Positions 63,261 through 64,000 of a DNA stretch of 64,000 bases are shown here, in pieces. Under the pieces are notes generated by a model. It had not been told where the DNA came from and did not search any database. It worked only from the letters and a program-made list of their open reading frames with translations. A program made the position numbers and the translations under genes. This stretch comes from Eubacterium sp. (GTDB lineage: Bacteria > Bacillota > Clostridia > Lachnospirales > Lachnospiraceae), in the NCBI GenBank assembly GCA_017539165.1, contig JAFYHN010000020.1, positions 1-64,000 of the forward strand. Reading direction: 5' to 3'. Every line of letters begins with the position of its first letter. Position 1 is the first letter of the stretch.

Positions 63261-63923
63261 TTACTGCTTTTTTTCTTTTGCAAGTCCGACGATCTCATCA
63301 ACAACCTCTGATATAGTCATATCAGAACTATCAATCAAGACTGCATCATCAGCCTGTTTAAGAGGAGCAATATCACGATTCATATCCTGATAATCTCTTG
63401 TCTCGATACCCTTCTTGATATCTTCAAGATCAGGTTTTTCACCGTGAAGGATCAGCTCATCATATCTTCTCTTAGCTCTCACATCAACAGATGCAGTAAG
63501 ATAAATCTTAAGCTCTGCATTCGGAAGAATATTAGTTCCGATATCACGACCATCCATTATTACATCATTCTTGGCTGCTATATCTCTCTGAAGATCAAGA
63601 AGTTTCTCTCTTACAGGTGCCATGGCTGATGCCTTGGAAGCCATATTCCCCACTTTCTCACTTCTTATCTCTGTCGAAACATCCTGCAGATCAAGAAAAA
63701 CATGCTGAACATTTGACTCGTAAACTATATTTATGTGTATATTTGAAAGGGCATTCTTCAGTGCTTTCTCATCATTTATATCTGTCTTAGTATCAAGAAG
63801 ATATAAAGCGATTGCTCTGTACATAGCTCCCGTATCAACATACACAAATCCCAGCTCATTAGCAGCCAGTCTCGCTATAGTACTTTTTCCGGCTCCTGCC
63901 GGTCCGTCAATTGCAATATTCAC
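63261..63923 (-). CDS. cmk: Cytidylate kinase
   Basis: A 220-residue P-loop kinase phosphorylating CMP and dCMP. IAIDGPAGAGKSTIARLAA is the P-loop, VYVDTGAMYRAIALYL binds CMP, MDGRDIGTNILPNAELKIYL the base and sugar, and RGxxD-like residues occur in ETRDYQDMNRDIAPL. The start is GTG with GGAGG eight bases upstream. The cmk-ispH-S1 order is common in Clostridia and links nucleotide supply, isoprenoids and translation in one operon. Confidence 0.96.
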   Translation of the reverse strand: MNIAIDGPAGAGKSTIARLAANELGFVYVDTGAMYRAIALYLLDTKTDINDEKALKNALSNIHINIVYESNVQHVFLDLQDVSTEIRSEKVGNMASKASAMAPVREKLLDLQRDIAAKNDVIMDGRDIGTNILPNAELKIYLTASVDVRAKRRYDELILHGEKPDLEDIKKGIETRDYQDMNRDIAPLKQADDAVLIDSSDMTISEVVDEIVGLAKEKKQ

Positions 63924-63962
63924 AGCAATTACCTCCGATTACCTAAAATATGACAAGTCAAA

Positions 63963-63991
63963 ATTATAACATAATCCACTCAGTTTTTGAA
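63963..63991 (-). promoter_or_regulatory. Probable promoter of cmk-ispH
   Basis: TATAAT (63963-63968) with TTCAAA 17 bases upstream (63986-63991), minus strand, 40 bases before the cmk start. Confidence 0.6.
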
Positions 63992-64000
63992 GTGCATTTT

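Noticed and set aside
63945-63970. Sequence ATATGACAAGTCAAAATT resembling a repeat left arm upstream of cmk
   Set aside because: No right arm follows and only the first few bases agree, so I do not count it as a member of the palindrome family.

Overview
The window looks like a chromosomal segment of a low-GC Gram-positive anaerobe of the class Clostridia, most likely a Lachnospiraceae member. This rests on the gene set rather than on any marker rRNA: an IspH fused to ribosomal S1 domains, a eukaryote-type single-chain glycyl-tRNA synthetase, a pyruvate phosphate dikinase, acetate kinase, a UPF0237-UPF0210 gene pair, strong AGGAGG ribosome binding sites and TTGACA-17-TATAAT promoters. Every convincing gene is on the minus strand, so transcription runs from high to low coordinates. 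I saw no tRNA, rRNA, CRISPR array, transposase, integrase or phage structural gene.

Layout, in the direction of transcription. 64000-61200: cmk and ispH-S1. 61067-58323: a large membrane protein that appears to join a GT-C glycosyltransferase-like half to an FKBP/trigger-factor-like tail. 58200-54500: rplS, two signal peptidase genes flanking rbgA, and rnhB. 54300-49400: a LacI regulator with a sugar ABC importer (two permeases and a lipoprotein, no ATPase). 49350-42190: YraN nuclease, then the tightly packed run der-plsY-gpsA-scpA-scpB-phosphoesterase-L,D-transpeptidase. 42170-40510: ilvN-ilvC under a consensus promoter. 40500-35500: AIM24-like protein, a zinc-finger membrane protein, polA and coaE. 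35360-25200: an accessory, signalling-rich block made of a membrane ferredoxin, PadR regulator, small membrane protein, response regulator and histidine kinase, then an ABC exporter operon (ATPase, large FtsX permease, CARDB-like membrane protein, MacB-like permease). 25100-20870: serine hydrolase, diguanylate cyclase and ackA. 20800-12000: rpmF, plsX-rnc-smc-ftsY, ilvA and a WalJ-like hydrolase. 11950-5650: ACT protein and UPF0210, RNase G/E and recO, a lipoprotein and glyS. 5420-2770: ppdK. 2450-1: two XRE regulators, one paired with a small membrane protein of conjugative-element type, then an ABM-flavodoxin-EamA operon.

Much of the window is housekeeping: chromosome structure (smc, scpA, scpB), phospholipid synthesis (plsX, plsY, gpsA), ribosome work (rplS, rpmF, rbgA, der, rnc), protein export (two lepB, ftsY) and branched-chain amino acid synthesis (ilvN, ilvC, ilvA). 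The non-routine material is intergenic. A palindrome family built on ATGACAGTTGAAATC recurs 3' of four unrelated genes and shows pair-preserving changes. A 106-bp near-perfect palindrome lies at 10164-10269 and a chain of hairpins at 40382-40534. Several inverted or tandem repeats sit directly on promoters. The most unusual protein is the glycosyltransferase-like/FKBP fusion at 58323-61067.
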